Of a stretch of 64,000 nucleotides of DNA, positions 8,368 through 17,986 are shown piece after piece; position 1 is the first letter of the stretch, and every line of letters begins with the position of its first letter. Position numbers and translations under genes: made by a program. The notes beneath the pieces were generated by a model. It saw nothing but the letters and a program-made list of their open reading frames with translations. It was not told the DNA's origin and did not search any database. Source of the stretch: Candidatus Desulfofervidus auxilii (lineage in GTDB: Bacteria > Desulfobacterota > Desulfofervidia > Desulfofervidales > Desulfofervidaceae); contig NZ_CP013015.1 of the NCBI RefSeq assembly GCF_001577525.1, forward strand, positions 694,477 to 758,476, given 5' to 3'.

Positions 8368-11078
8368 AAGTTAGCCTCTCGGAATTTCTGTCCCCCTACA
8401 GCGGAAGACCATTGCGCAGTCTCCTGCCGTGCCTTTATCAGATATTGAAACACAAATAAGTCCTTTATTTCCTCAGATGACAAGTCTTTAAGGGAAATTC
8501 TGCCAAAGGATATTTCTGCTTGGGTAGAATTGCAAACAGTATAGTATTTGGGGTCAACATTACCTGCTATTGTTGTTATTTCAAAACCGGCATTCTTAAA
8601 AAGGGCCAGTATTTCTTTTTTGGTAAAGAATCTCAAATGAGTTCTATCTAGGATACCGTAATCTCCATATGTCCAATATCCATCTACTAGCATATTTATG
8701 ACCTGATAATATCTGACATTCGGGATACTCGCTACAACCACACCTGAATCTTTAAGGTGTTTTTTGAGTTTTTTTACTACAGAAAGGGGGTCTTTTAAAT
8801 GCTCTAATATATCGGCAAAGACTATGCAATCAAAATATTTTTCCTCAAAGGGAAGGTCTATTTCTTCTATGTTACCACATATAACGATTGAGAGGTTTTC
8901 TCTGGCCTTCTCACATACCGCCTGTTCAATTTCTACACCAACCACCTCTTTTACTCCCTTTTCTAAAAGCCTCTTTCCCAGGATGCCTTCTCCACAACCC
9001 ACATCCAGAATCCTCCTCGCTTCTTTAGGAATAAGAGCCTCTACATCTTTTCGTTCCTGGCGGTAGTAGTCTATGTCAAGAGGCTCTCTTATGGCATCAC
9101 TTGTTATTTTGTCTTTCGAATTACCTAATATCCTTATTTCCTCCTTGGCGTTATTCCTATCCTTTATAATATTTATCATTTCCTGTACCCTGTGTGCATA
9201 GGTATGCCTGTCCAATACCTTTGTCATGCCCTGTTTTGCTATTTTTTCCCTCTCATCATCATTTCTGAGGTAGTAATCAGCAAGTTCAAAGAGTTCTTTT
9301 TCATCCCTATATATCACCAGGTGCTTTCTATCTTGAAACATCTCTGTCAGTCCGCTTCCTTTCGCCTCATCGGTAAGGAGCATACTGCCGGATGCCATGG
9401 CCTCAAACACTCTCATGTTTAAGTCATTCTTTATGGATTTATTAAATACTATTTTTGATTGGGAAAAGACTTCTGCCATCCTTTCAAGAAAACATCTTTC
9501 ATAATAGAGATTGAATCTCCGTTTAAGTTTATCAAGAAGCTCCACCCTCTTTGGGTCTGTCAGGCTTCCCACAAAGCCTATGTCATAAAGTTTATTGTTG
9601 GTCTTCTTTCCATGTATCTCAGGGTCACAAGCAAGGGGTATCCAAAACACATTCTTTATACCTCTTTCTTTAAATCTTTTAACATCTGCCTTTTGAGCAA
9701 TAAACACCACATCAAAATTCTTTGCAATTTCAATATGTTTTTCGAGTTTAAGATGGGTATCTATCAAATAACAAGACTTAATACATTTAATGGCATCCAA
9801 GTTTATCAGAGGATAAGAAATACCCGTATCAATATATAAAAAGACATCTGGTTTCCATCCCAAAGGTAACTGCTTAAATACCTTTTTTAAATCTCCATCT
9901 ATAAAGGGTATTTGATGCCCCTTTACTTTATCTTCAATGGCAAGCAGATTCCATCTAATTAATGTCTCTTTACTTATAGAAGGGCCGTAAGTAATGACAT
10001 CACAAATTTTTCTCATTGCCTTTTCTATATAGGCAGCCGTTGTCTGGGGATTAGAAGTGTAACTGAGTAAAACCTTTAACCCTTTGTCATTTTCAGCCTT
10101 TAACCTTTTTCCATTATTTACTGAGTCTTCAATGACCTCATTCCATTTTTCAAGGAATTCCTTTATCCCAAATTTTTCCACTACAGTATTTCTTGCTTCT
10201 TTACCTATTTGCTTAGCAAGCCCTTTATCCATCAGAAGCATTCTGATTCTTTCTCTCAGATACTCAATATTATCTGAGATATATCCATTTACCCCATCAA
10301 TAATGGGAGATGTCCTATTTGCTATAGAGACTATAGGCATTCCAGTAGCCATGGCCTCAAGGGTAGCCAGGTTATATCCATCCTCATAATCTTCTACTGT
10401 AGTATTTAAATAAAGTCTATGTCTACTATAATTCTTTTTTAAGTCCTCAAAACTTCTGCTAAAACGAGCATTAGGGAGAGTGGGATTTAGCCCTAAGATG
10501 GTAGAAGGAATCCCTTTTAATATCTCTTCTTGAAGACTAAAGCCCATCATTATATCTCTTTCTTTTAAGAAATTTCCTACCCTTAACACCTTTGGCCAGT
10601 GTCCCTGGTAGTTTTCAAATTCGTTGGGGTCAATACCAGGGGTTATCACATGACCTTCAAGTCCCCAATCCATTTTCTTTGTTTGAGAGATAAACAAAAG
10701 TTTAATGGGTTCACTTTGCTCAATAAGTAGTTTTAGCTGTTTTAGGTAATTTTCTTTAGATATAGTGTTTCCTCCTAAGGCAATTTCAGTAGAAAGCTTG
10801 TTGTGAAAGATGAGTATTTTGGGAATTTCAATGTCTTTTACCAATAATAGGTCGTCAATATTTTGACAAATGATTATGTCGTAGAAATGACAATAGCACT
10901 TCCTTAAAGCATGTTCTTCAGAGATTAATATTATGTTTTCCGGGACAGGCCGTTGTTCAACTAACCACTCCTTTCGTCCTCCTTTCAGCCGTAAGACCAC
11001 TTCAAAAAGATGGCCTGTTTTGGCTAAAAGGCAAATATAAGGTTCATGCCAATTAAAAGTAAGTATATTTAATGGCAT
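8352..11078 (-). CDS. GT4 / CgeB-like glycosyltransferase fused to a SAM methyltransferase
   Basis: A 908-residue protein with three modules. Residues ~1-330 look like a GT4 (GT-B) transferase, with the EAMATGMPIVS donor-binding region. Residues ~345-655 form a second GT-B, CgeB-like unit ending in RVFEAMASGSMLLTD and an HTYAHR tail. Residues ~680-850 are a class I methyltransferase with motif I LDVGCGEG near residue 690. The start MPLNILTFNWHEPY is typical of this family. The start codon lies only 21 bp from that of the divergent + strand gene, leaving almost no room for separate promoters. Probably adds and methylates sugars of the same glycan; the substrate is unknown. Confidence 0.8.
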   Translation of the reverse strand: MPLNILTFNWHEPYICLLAKTGHLFEVVLRLKGGRKEWLVEQRPVPENIILISEEHALRKCYCHFYDIIICQNIDDLLLVKDIEIPKILIFHNKLSTEIALGGNTISKENYLKQLKLLIEQSEPIKLLFISQTKKMDWGLEGHVITPGIDPNEFENYQGHWPKVLRVGNFLKERDIMMGFSLQEEILKGIPSTILGLNPTLPNARFSRSFEDLKKNYSRHRLYLNTTVEDYEDGYNLATLEAMATGMPIVSIANRTSPIIDGVNGYISDNIEYLRERIRMLLMDKGLAKQIGKEARNTVVEKFGIKEFLEKWNEVIEDSVNNGKRLKAENDKGLKVLLSYTSNPQTTAAYIEKAMRKICDVITYGPSISKETLIRWNLLAIEDKVKGHQIPFIDGDLKKVFKQLPLGWKPDVFLYIDTGISYPLINLDAIKCIKSCYLIDTHLKLEKHIEIAKNFDVVFIAQKADVKRFKERGIKNVFWIPLACDPEIHGKKTNNKLYDIGFVGSLTDPKRVELLDKLKRRFNLYYERCFLERMAEVFSQSKIVFNKSIKNDLNMRVFEAMASGSMLLTDEAKGSGLTEMFQDRKHLVIYRDEKELFELADYYLRNDDEREKIAKQGMTKVLDRHTYAHRVQEMINIIKDRNNAKEEIRILGNSKDKITSDAIREPLDIDYYRQERKDVEALIPKEARRILDVGCGEGILGKRLLEKGVKEVVGVEIEQAVCEKARENLSIVICGNIEEIDLPFEEKYFDCIVFADILEHLKDPLSVVKKLKKHLKDSGVVVASIPNVRYYQVINMLVDGYWTYGDYGILDRTHLRFFTKKEILALFKNAGFEITTIAGNVDPKYYTVCNSTQAEISFGRISLKDLSSEEIKDLFVFQYLIKARQETAQWSSAVGGQKFREANLWSKR

Positions 11079-11099
11079 ACCTTAAAAAGTGCAAGATAG

Positions 11100-12338
11100 A
11101 TGCCAAAAATAGGAACAAATCTTGCAGAAAAAGAGATTGTGTCCCAGAGTCTTAAAAGAGTATTGGATTATAAAAAATTTTCTTCAGAAAAACCACGTAT
11201 TTTAATTATTGATACCCCATACTTTTTGGTCAAGGAGGTAATTTCTACCTGCTATAAGCTTAATTGGCCAATTTATAGGTTAAGGCTTTCTGATTTAGAA
11301 AAAGGAAGCAATGAGTTTATAAAAAGGCTTATTTGGGCCTTGATAAATTTTAAACCTGATTTTTTGCTCACTATAAATCATTTTGGATTTGATGAGGAAG
11401 GAAAATTAACTGAGCTTTTGACAGAGTTTAAAATCCCTTTTGCCTCTTGGTTTGTAGACAATCCTTTTTTTATTTTGAAAAATTACCAAAAACAGATTTC
11501 TTGTTATCTCTTTATCTTTCTTTGGGATAGAAGCTATAGGAAAATTTTGCAAAAAAATGGCTTTGAAAATATAGCCATACTTCCTTTGGCTACAGATATA
11601 AGCCGATTTTACCCGGAAAAATCTTCCTTAAATCCCTTAGCTTCAGAAAATTGCCAGTTATCATTTGTAGGAAATTCCATGATATATGGAATAAAAAAGG
11701 AAAGGGCCTTTCTGGCCTCAGAGCATAAAGCCATAAAGCAAGCTGAAAATTTGGGTAAAAAGATAGGGATAAAGAAGGCAAAAATGGGGGAAAGAGAATC
11801 AATCAATTTTGAAAATAGTTTTTCACTCAATGAAGATCAAAAAATCCACTTTTGGGCACTGACTACATGGAAGGCATCTCAGATTTACAGGATAGAATCT
11901 CTGAAGGCCATTTCTAAACTGGGGCTTAGGGTCTATGGAGACCCTGGTTGGAAGAATTTTAAAATTTTTTCATATTATAGACCACTTAATTATTATACTG
12001 AACTTCCTTATTTTTTTAATGTAAGTGAAATAAATATCAATATCACTAGTATCCAAATGCCAGAGGCCATAAACCAGAGGGTATTTGATGTATCTGCCTG
12101 TGGTTCATTTATTATTACTGATTATCAAAAACAATTAGAAGAGCTTTTTTGTTTAAAAGAGGAAATAGTGTGTTTTAGAAACAAAGATGAGCTTTTTGAA
12201 TTATGTAAATTCTATTTGAAGCATCCCGAAAAAAGACAGAAAAAAGCCATAAAGGCCAGGGAAAGGGTGATTAAAGAACACACCTATGAGTTGAGACTTA
12301 AAAATATGGTAAAAGAGATGAAAAGGGTATTTGGATGA
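11100..12338 (+). CDS. CgeB-like glycosyltransferase (GT-B)
   Basis: 412 residues. The C-terminal half matches the CgeB / glycosyl-transferase 1_2 type: INQRVFDVSACGSFIITD followed by a terminal helix with KEHTYELRL. The N-terminal half is a Rossmann-like domain (ILIIDTP; ASWFVDNPF). It is the first gene of a tightly overlapping + strand operon that runs into flagellar genes: its stop overlaps the next start (ATGA). No good ribosome-binding site is visible before the ATG. Glycosylation of flagellin is inferred from the operon, not shown directly. Confidence 0.75.
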   Translation: MPKIGTNLAEKEIVSQSLKRVLDYKKFSSEKPRILIIDTPYFLVKEVISTCYKLNWPIYRLRLSDLEKGSNEFIKRLIWALINFKPDFLLTINHFGFDEEGKLTELLTEFKIPFASWFVDNPFFILKNYQKQISCYLFIFLWDRSYRKILQKNGFENIAILPLATDISRFYPEKSSLNPLASENCQLSFVGNSMIYGIKKERAFLASEHKAIKQAENLGKKIGIKKAKMGERESINFENSFSLNEDQKIHFWALTTWKASQIYRIESLKAISKLGLRVYGDPGWKNFKIFSYYRPLNYYTELPYFFNVSEININITSIQMPEAINQRVFDVSACGSFIITDYQKQLEELFCLKEEIVCFRNKDELFELCKFYLKHPEKRQKKAIKARERVIKEHTYELRLKNMVKEMKRVFG

Positions 12339-13699
12339 AACAAGAAATATTAGTAATTCAACTTGCCAGATTGGGAGATTTGGTACAAAGCATCCCTTTA
12401 ATAATGGACCTAAAAGACAAAAATACCCATATAACCATACTTTGCCAAAGTAAACTAGCTTTTCTAGCAAGGAAAATTAAAGGAATAGATGAAGTAATTT
12501 CCCTTCCTTGGGACGATGTTCAGAGAAATTTTGACTATACACAATTCTATGAGTTATTTAAGAAAAAATACTCCATAGTGTTTAATCTCAACCACTCTCT
12601 AATAACTGCCTTGATAGCAAAAGGATTGTGTAATGGGGAAGTAGTGGGAAACTTTTTTGAATCAGGTATGGTAAAAAGGAATTTGTGGTTGGATTTCATC
12701 CGTTGCCTTTGTTTAAATAGGAAATTTAGTCCTTTTAACTTAGTAGATATATTTCGCTATTTAGTTTCCAAAAAGCAGAAATTGATTTATCCTATGATTG
12801 ATATTGATTCTTCTCCTTGTAATAAACAATCTCCTTTTATAGTGTTTTTATTAGGGGCAGGGGCGGAAAAAAGAAGGTGGCCTATAACTAATTTTATTCA
12901 ACTTTCAGAAATTTTAAAAAAAGATTTTAAGATAGTCCTAGTTGGAAGTAAAGGAGAAAAATTGCTTTCTAAAGTATTTAGCCATCGCTCTAAAGCTGAT
13001 TTTATGGATTTAGTTGGGAAATTAGACCTACTTGAGCTCTGTAAGGTGTTAAAAAGTGCCAGCCTGGTTATTGGCTCTGACACCGGTCCATTACATCTTG
13101 CTGCTGTCTTAGGAGTTAGGACTTTAGGGCTGTTTTTTGGTCCTGCCTGGGTGCATGAGACCGGCCCTTATGGTAATGGTCATTTTGTGTTTCAAGCAGA
13201 GATGCCTTGCAGCCCTTGTTTAGACAAAAGTCCTTGTAGGCATTATTCTTGCAGAAAGTCAATAACACCTGAATTAGTGGCAAGCAAGGTTTATGAAATT
13301 ATAGATAAAAAACAAATGACCATAAAGATGCCTGATTTTTTAAATCTTTATGTATCTCACTATGATGGCAAGACCACCCATTATTTGAGTCAAAAGGCTG
13401 ATAATGAACAGGCTATTAGAATGCTTTATAGAGATGTAATAAATGCACTATTTGGTATTCTAAATTCTAAAAAAATAAAAATATCAAAATGGTTATTAAA
13501 AGAGATAGAAAATCAATTCTACTTAGTTACCCATGACTTTCTTTTACCCTCTAATTCTATGTTTATCCCTCTTTTTCACTTTCTAAATCAGTTTGAGAGG
13601 GAAGAGAGAAAAATGCTTTTAAATAAAATCTTTAATCATCTTTGGGAGAAATTATCAAATGAGCCGAGGGCTTTTTCACAAAAATCTTTCTCTTTTTAA
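12335..13699 (+). CDS. GT9 (heptosyltransferase-like) glycosyltransferase
   Basis: 454 residues. The start ILVIQLARLGDLVQS and the SDTGPLHLAA motif near residue 250 are signatures of GT9, the LPS heptosyltransferase family. A Cys cluster (CSPCLDKSPCRHYSC) follows the second domain, as in many GT9 proteins of anaerobes. About 110 extra C-terminal residues go beyond the usual ~350. Its start overlaps the previous stop by 4 bp, and its end overlaps the next gene by 41 bp. It is a paralogue of the GT9 gene two positions downstream. May act on LPS core or on a protein-linked glycan; the operon favours the latter. Confidence 0.8.
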   Translation: MKQEILVIQLARLGDLVQSIPLIMDLKDKNTHITILCQSKLAFLARKIKGIDEVISLPWDDVQRNFDYTQFYELFKKKYSIVFNLNHSLITALIAKGLCNGEVVGNFFESGMVKRNLWLDFIRCLCLNRKFSPFNLVDIFRYLVSKKQKLIYPMIDIDSSPCNKQSPFIVFLLGAGAEKRRWPITNFIQLSEILKKDFKIVLVGSKGEKLLSKVFSHRSKADFMDLVGKLDLLELCKVLKSASLVIGSDTGPLHLAAVLGVRTLGLFFGPAWVHETGPYGNGHFVFQAEMPCSPCLDKSPCRHYSCRKSITPELVASKVYEIIDKKQMTIKMPDFLNLYVSHYDGKTTHYLSQKADNEQAIRMLYRDVINALFGILNSKKIKISKWLLKEIENQFYLVTHDFLLPSNSMFIPLFHFLNQFEREERKMLLNKIFNHLWEKLSNEPRAFSQKSFSF

Positions 13700-15464
13700 A
13701 AAAAGAGAAAAAAGACTTTTTGAATTAGTTGTTTCTACCCATTTACCTTCTAATTTTCACATATTTAATACCAAATCAGGTGAACCTACACTTAAAGTAG
13801 GAGAAATTTCCTTTCACAGTCTTAAATCACCATCTAAAACCGAAAAGGAAAACATAAAAGAGTGGGCAAAAAAAATCAACATTTCTCCTAATCAAGACAT
13901 TTTTGTATTTGGCCTGGGATTGTTTTATCATATAGAACAAATAGCCTCTTTTTTTCCTGAAAACAAAATAGTAGTCTATGAACCTGACCCTAGGTTTTTA
14001 AGGGCCATATTAGAATATCGCGATTTAAGTGATATTACTGATAAAATAGAGATTAAGATAGGAAGTCTAATTCCTTTAGATTTAGATTTTCATTATTTCC
14101 ATCCTCCTTCACTGAGATTTCACTCAAAATTTATGTCCGTTATAAGAAAAAACAAAAAGATAAAAAAAGGTGTTCTTCCTCCGCTAAGGCTCAAGATATT
14201 AGTTGTAGGGCCTATCTATGGTGGCAGTTTCCCTATTGCATCTTATGTAGCAAATGCCTTTAAAAAAATGAATTATCAGACTGAATATGTGGACTGCTCT
14301 ATTTTTAAGCCTCTATATGAGAAAATCCAAGAAAATGTGTTAAAAGAGGAAAATAAGTTGGAGCTTTTGAAATACTTGAATTATTTACTCTCTCAATATT
14401 GTTTGGCTAAGGCAGCTGACTTTTCCCCACATTTGCTTATGGCTGTGGCTCAAGCCCCTCTTTTAAATCAGACTATAGAAGAAATGAAAAAAAATGGCAT
14501 TGTAACCTGTTTTTGGTTTGTAGAAAATTATAAAATACTCACATATTGGAAGAATACAGCCCCATATTATGATTTCTATTTTACAATCCAAAGAGACAAA
14601 TTTTTTGAAGAATTGGAGAATATTGGTGTTAAAAACTACCACTATTTGCCAGTGGCAGCAGACCCTGATATTCACAGACCACTTGAGCTTTCTATAGAAG
14701 AAAAAAAGAGGTATGGTTCTCAAATATCATTTTTGGGGGCAGGCTATTATAACCGGAGAAAACTCTTTAGTAGATTTTTAGGAATGGATTTTAAGATATG
14801 GGGAACTGAATGGGAAAATAGTGGGCCATTGATTAAACACCTTCAAGAAGGAGGGCGCAGGCTTCCTCCAGAAGAATGTGTAAAGGTTTATAATGCTTCT
14901 AAGATTAACTTAAATCTTCATTCTTCTTTTACGGCAAAGGGGATAGAAAAAGATGGTGATTTTTTAAATCCCAGGACTTTTGAACTGGCCTCTTGTCAGG
15001 CATTTCAATTGGTAGATTCAAGGAGGTATCTTTCAGAACACTTTGCTATTGGTGATGAGATTATCTGTTTTTCTGAGGATGAACAGTTAGTATCGTTGGT
15101 AGACTATTATTTAAAAAATCCGCAGGAAATAAAAAGGATTTCAGAAAATGCCTATAAAAGAGTTCAAAAAGAACATACATATGTGCATCGCATGGAAGGG
15201 CTCATTGAAACCATTTGGAAAAAACCTCCTTTAAGATGGATAAAAGAGACAGAGGATGAAAAAATTTCTAGAGAAAAATTAATAGCTGTAGCCTCAAAAG
15301 ATAAAGATTTAATGCATTTTATATCAAGTTTTCCTTTAGATGCTGATTTATCTTTAGATGAAATTGTCTCTCAAATAGATATAGGAAAATATGAGTTAAA
15401 GGAATATGAAATCATTTTTCTCTTAATGAAGGAGTTTAAAAAGGAATTTTCAAAAGCACTATGA
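13659..15464 (+). CDS. CgeB-like glycosyltransferase with Maf-like N-terminal domain
   Basis: 601 residues. The first ~160 residues contain DIFVFGLGLFYHIE and VVYEPDP, which resemble the N-terminal part of motility accessory factor (Maf) flagellin glycosyltransferases. From ~165 a CgeB-like GT-B follows (ILVVGPIYGG; NPRTFELASCQAFQLVDS; KEHTYVHR). It begins 41 bp inside the upstream gene, with a GGGAG about 10 nt before the ATG, and its stop overlaps the next start. The Maf-like part is the strongest sequence hint that this operon acts on flagellin. The Maf similarity is by eye and needs a profile search. Confidence 0.7.
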   Translation: MSRGLFHKNLSLFKKREKRLFELVVSTHLPSNFHIFNTKSGEPTLKVGEISFHSLKSPSKTEKENIKEWAKKINISPNQDIFVFGLGLFYHIEQIASFFPENKIVVYEPDPRFLRAILEYRDLSDITDKIEIKIGSLIPLDLDFHYFHPPSLRFHSKFMSVIRKNKKIKKGVLPPLRLKILVVGPIYGGSFPIASYVANAFKKMNYQTEYVDCSIFKPLYEKIQENVLKEENKLELLKYLNYLLSQYCLAKAADFSPHLLMAVAQAPLLNQTIEEMKKNGIVTCFWFVENYKILTYWKNTAPYYDFYFTIQRDKFFEELENIGVKNYHYLPVAADPDIHRPLELSIEEKKRYGSQISFLGAGYYNRRKLFSRFLGMDFKIWGTEWENSGPLIKHLQEGGRRLPPEECVKVYNASKINLNLHSSFTAKGIEKDGDFLNPRTFELASCQAFQLVDSRRYLSEHFAIGDEIICFSEDEQLVSLVDYYLKNPQEIKRISENAYKRVQKEHTYVHRMEGLIETIWKKPPLRWIKETEDEKISREKLIAVASKDKDLMHFISSFPLDADLSLDEIVSQIDIGKYELKEYEIIFLLMKEFKKEFSKAL

Positions 15465-17149
15465 AGATACTGGTCATAAACCTTATGAGATTTGGAGATA
15501 TTATTCAATCAGAGCCTCTTTTAAGAGGACTTAAAAAAAGATACCCTGGGGCCAAAATACATCTACTAGTATACAGCAGCTTTGCGTCTGCCACTGCTCT
15601 CATTCCTCATGTTGATAGAGTTCATATTATAAATCTAGTCAGAATGTCCGGACTGGTAAATCTTGGAAAAAGGGTCTTACCCTTTGTTTTCGCATACCTT
15701 ATAAATTTATTTCATAAACTAAGAGATGAACGGTTTGATTTAATAGTAAATATAACTCCCTCTAATATCGGCGGCTTAACTGCCACTCTTTGTCATGGAA
15801 AGGAGATTTATGGAGGTTATATCAATCAAAAAGGGCTCCGGGTGATTAATAATCCCTGGGCACGGTATTTTTACATAGTAAGTGAGGTCAGGAATTGTAA
15901 TAACATCAATCTGGTAGATTTATTTATGAAGGAAGGAAGATTAAATGATTCTTTCAAATCACTAAAGCTAAAAGTAGATGAATCTCACAAGAAGGAGATT
16001 CAAAAGCTGTTAGATGAGAAGGCACATTATCGAGTGGCCTTGCATCTGGGTGCTTCCAGAGAAAATAGGTCTTGGCCTCCTGAGAATTTTGCCGAGGTTG
16101 CTAGGATACTTAAAAAGGAATTGGACATCCAATTCATATTACTGGGAACACCTCAGGAAAAGGTGCTGGCAGAGAGGTTTCTAAAATATTTTTCCTTAGA
16201 CTGCCTCAATCTTGTGGGAAAGACGGATTTGAAAGTCCTAGCTGCAATCTTATCACAAGTTAACCTCTTAGTTTGTAATGATACTGGTCCTATGCATGTT
16301 GCTTGTGGAGTAGGCACAAAGGTAATATCAACCTTTTTAGCCACTGCCAATCCCTATGAAACGGGGCCTTATGGAGAAGGTCACTTGGTCATTGAGCCTG
16401 AAATACCATGCCATCCTTGTGATTATGAGGTAGAATGCAAACATTACTATTGTCACCGGGTGATAACACCTGATGTAGTAGCAAAATTGGCAAAGCATAT
16501 TCTTATAGGTGAACCACTTTCTACTGATTTTAAAGGTATTAGGGTTTTTTATTCTCGATTTTCAAATGATGGTATGCTTGAGCTCTTTCCCATAAAACCA
16601 CTTGATTGGACTATAGAGAGATTTGTTATGTTGCTTTGGAGGGCATTTTTCCCTGCTTATCTTGAAGGAAAGAGTATAGATATAGAAGATATGCTGGATA
16701 AAATTGAGCAATATTTTGGGAAGGAGGTAATAAGAAAAAAATATTTAGAAATCAAAAGACAAATTGACATATTAGATGAACTAAATTTTTTTGCCAAAAA
16801 TGGCGAATATTATAGTAAAAAGATAATAGAACATCTAGAAATGGGAAATTTTTTGTTTGTCTCAAACTGGTTAAATCTGTTAAAGGAGACAGATGATTAT
16901 ATTAGGGCCTGGGGCCATCGGAACCCTGCTTGGAAGGGACTTACTGAGTTTTTCTTTCTGGAAAGACTTTCTGTAGAAGAAGGTGATATAAAAGAGATGG
17001 CTGAAAAAAACAAACAATGCTATCTCAGGCTTATGGAACAAACTAGGGGATTTATGGAGTTGATAAAAAATTGTTTAAAGGAGGTATATCATGATTGCTA
17101 CAGTGAATGGAAGGGAAATGTCTGTTTCTCCTGCCTTGGAAAATCTTGA
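15461..17149 (+). CDS. GT9 family glycosyltransferase with long C-terminal extension
   Basis: 562 residues. ILVINLMRFGDIIQSEP at the N-terminus and CNDTGPMHVACGVG near residue 275 mark GT9, with the Cys cluster CHPCDYEVECKHYYC after it. The C-terminal ~200 residues are helical and absent from normal heptosyltransferases. Overlaps the previous gene by 4 bp, and the following small gene starts 59 bp before its stop. Paralogous to the other GT9 protein in the operon. Substrate unknown; a structural role for the extension, such as docking flagellin or the carrier, is only a guess. Confidence 0.8.
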   Translation: MKILVINLMRFGDIIQSEPLLRGLKKRYPGAKIHLLVYSSFASATALIPHVDRVHIINLVRMSGLVNLGKRVLPFVFAYLINLFHKLRDERFDLIVNITPSNIGGLTATLCHGKEIYGGYINQKGLRVINNPWARYFYIVSEVRNCNNINLVDLFMKEGRLNDSFKSLKLKVDESHKKEIQKLLDEKAHYRVALHLGASRENRSWPPENFAEVARILKKELDIQFILLGTPQEKVLAERFLKYFSLDCLNLVGKTDLKVLAAILSQVNLLVCNDTGPMHVACGVGTKVISTFLATANPYETGPYGEGHLVIEPEIPCHPCDYEVECKHYYCHRVITPDVVAKLAKHILIGEPLSTDFKGIRVFYSRFSNDGMLELFPIKPLDWTIERFVMLLWRAFFPAYLEGKSIDIEDMLDKIEQYFGKEVIRKKYLEIKRQIDILDELNFFAKNGEYYSKKIIEHLEMGNFLFVSNWLNLLKETDDYIRAWGHRNPAWKGLTEFFFLERLSVEEGDIKEMAEKNKQCYLRLMEQTRGFMELIKNCLKEVYHDCYSEWKGNVCFSCLGKS

Positions 17150-17666
17150 AGAATTGCTTCTCTATATGATGGAGACCCAAAAAGATGAAGAGATTGTGGA
17201 AGTAAGAGTAAATGGAGAGAGATTTTCAGAGGCATATGAACATCAGGCACGTTCTGTAATGCTTAAGGAGATAAGTTCTATAGAAATCATTACTGAAAAG
17301 AGAGGGGTTTTGGCTGCTGAATTTTTAAAGGATATTTCATCATATATAGAAATGTTAAAAAAGGGATTTTTTGAGTCAGCCATACTTCTTAGGGACTTTG
17401 AAAAGGAACATCAAGGCTATAAGCTTTTAGCCCAAAGTCTTGATATGCTTAAGGCATTTTTAGAGCACCTAAATAATGTATTGCCATACTTAAAAGGTGG
17501 GGAAAAAATAAAAATGGAAAAAAATTATAAAAAATTTTTAAAAACATTTGCTCCACTTACTGAAGAAATTATACTTTCTCAGGAAGTAGCGGATTCCATG
17601 CTTTTGGCTGATTTAATAGAATATGAATTTATTCCTCTTTTAGATAAATGGAAAGAAGCGATATAG
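17091..17666 (+). CDS. Conserved-looking helical protein in flagellar locus, function unknown
   Basis: 191 residues, not recognised. An excellent AAAGGAGG ribosome-binding site sits 5-6 nt before the ATG although the start is inside the upstream GT9 gene (59-bp overlap). The N-terminal ~70 residues read as a small alpha/beta domain (VNGREM...; EIVEVRVNGERFS), the remainder as amphipathic helices with one basic stretch. Its end overlaps the next small gene by 19 bp. Position between glycosyltransferases and flagellin chaperones suggests a role in flagellin handling or glycosylation, without direct evidence. Confidence 0.65.
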   Translation: MIATVNGREMSVSPALENLEELLLYMMETQKDEEIVEVRVNGERFSEAYEHQARSVMLKEISSIEIITEKRGVLAAEFLKDISSYIEMLKKGFFESAILLRDFEKEHQGYKLLAQSLDMLKAFLEHLNNVLPYLKGGEKIKMEKNYKKFLKTFAPLTEEIILSQEVADSMLLADLIEYEFIPLLDKWKEAI

Positions 17667-17986
17667 AAACACTTTTAGAACTAAGCTCTAAACAATTACA
17701 AGCCGCAGAGGAAGAGGATTGGGTAAGGTTTGAGTTGTTTTTAACTGAAAAAGAAAAGATTTATAGTTGTTTGTCAAAAAACCCCTTTTTTTTGAGGGAA
17801 AAAGATAAAAAAATATTAGAGGTTTTGAAAATAAAGGAAAAGATGATTAAAGATATCTTAAGAAACAAAAGAAAAGAAATTATTGATAACCTCAATTATG
17901 TAAAAGGCATCAGGAGGGCAATTAAAGGATACAAGCCCTCCTGTCTTAAAATAAAACTGCCCCGATTTTTAAGCAGAAGGGCTTAA
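17648..17986 (+). CDS. FliT-like small flagellar chaperone (tentative)
   Basis: 112 residues, almost entirely helical and rich in Lys and Glu. The length, the early acidic helix with EKEKIYSCL, and the short C-terminal tail (KGYKP...PRFLSRR) resemble FliT, the export chaperone of the FliD cap. It lies next to fliS and fliD, but on the opposite strand, and its last 18 bp overlap the 3' end of fliS. It begins inside the upstream gene (19-bp overlap), so it is cotranslated with the glycosylation operon. Another helical chaperone type is possible. Confidence 0.55.
   Translation: MERSDIETLLELSSKQLQAAEEEDWVRFELFLTEKEKIYSCLSKNPFFLREKDKKILEVLKIKEKMIKDILRNKRKEIIDNLNYVKGIRRAIKGYKPSCLKIKLPRFLSRRA

Noticed and set aside
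8764..9839. Several + strand frames across the GT4/CgeB/methyltransferase gene
   Set aside because: They are antisense to clear transferase and methyltransferase motifs.
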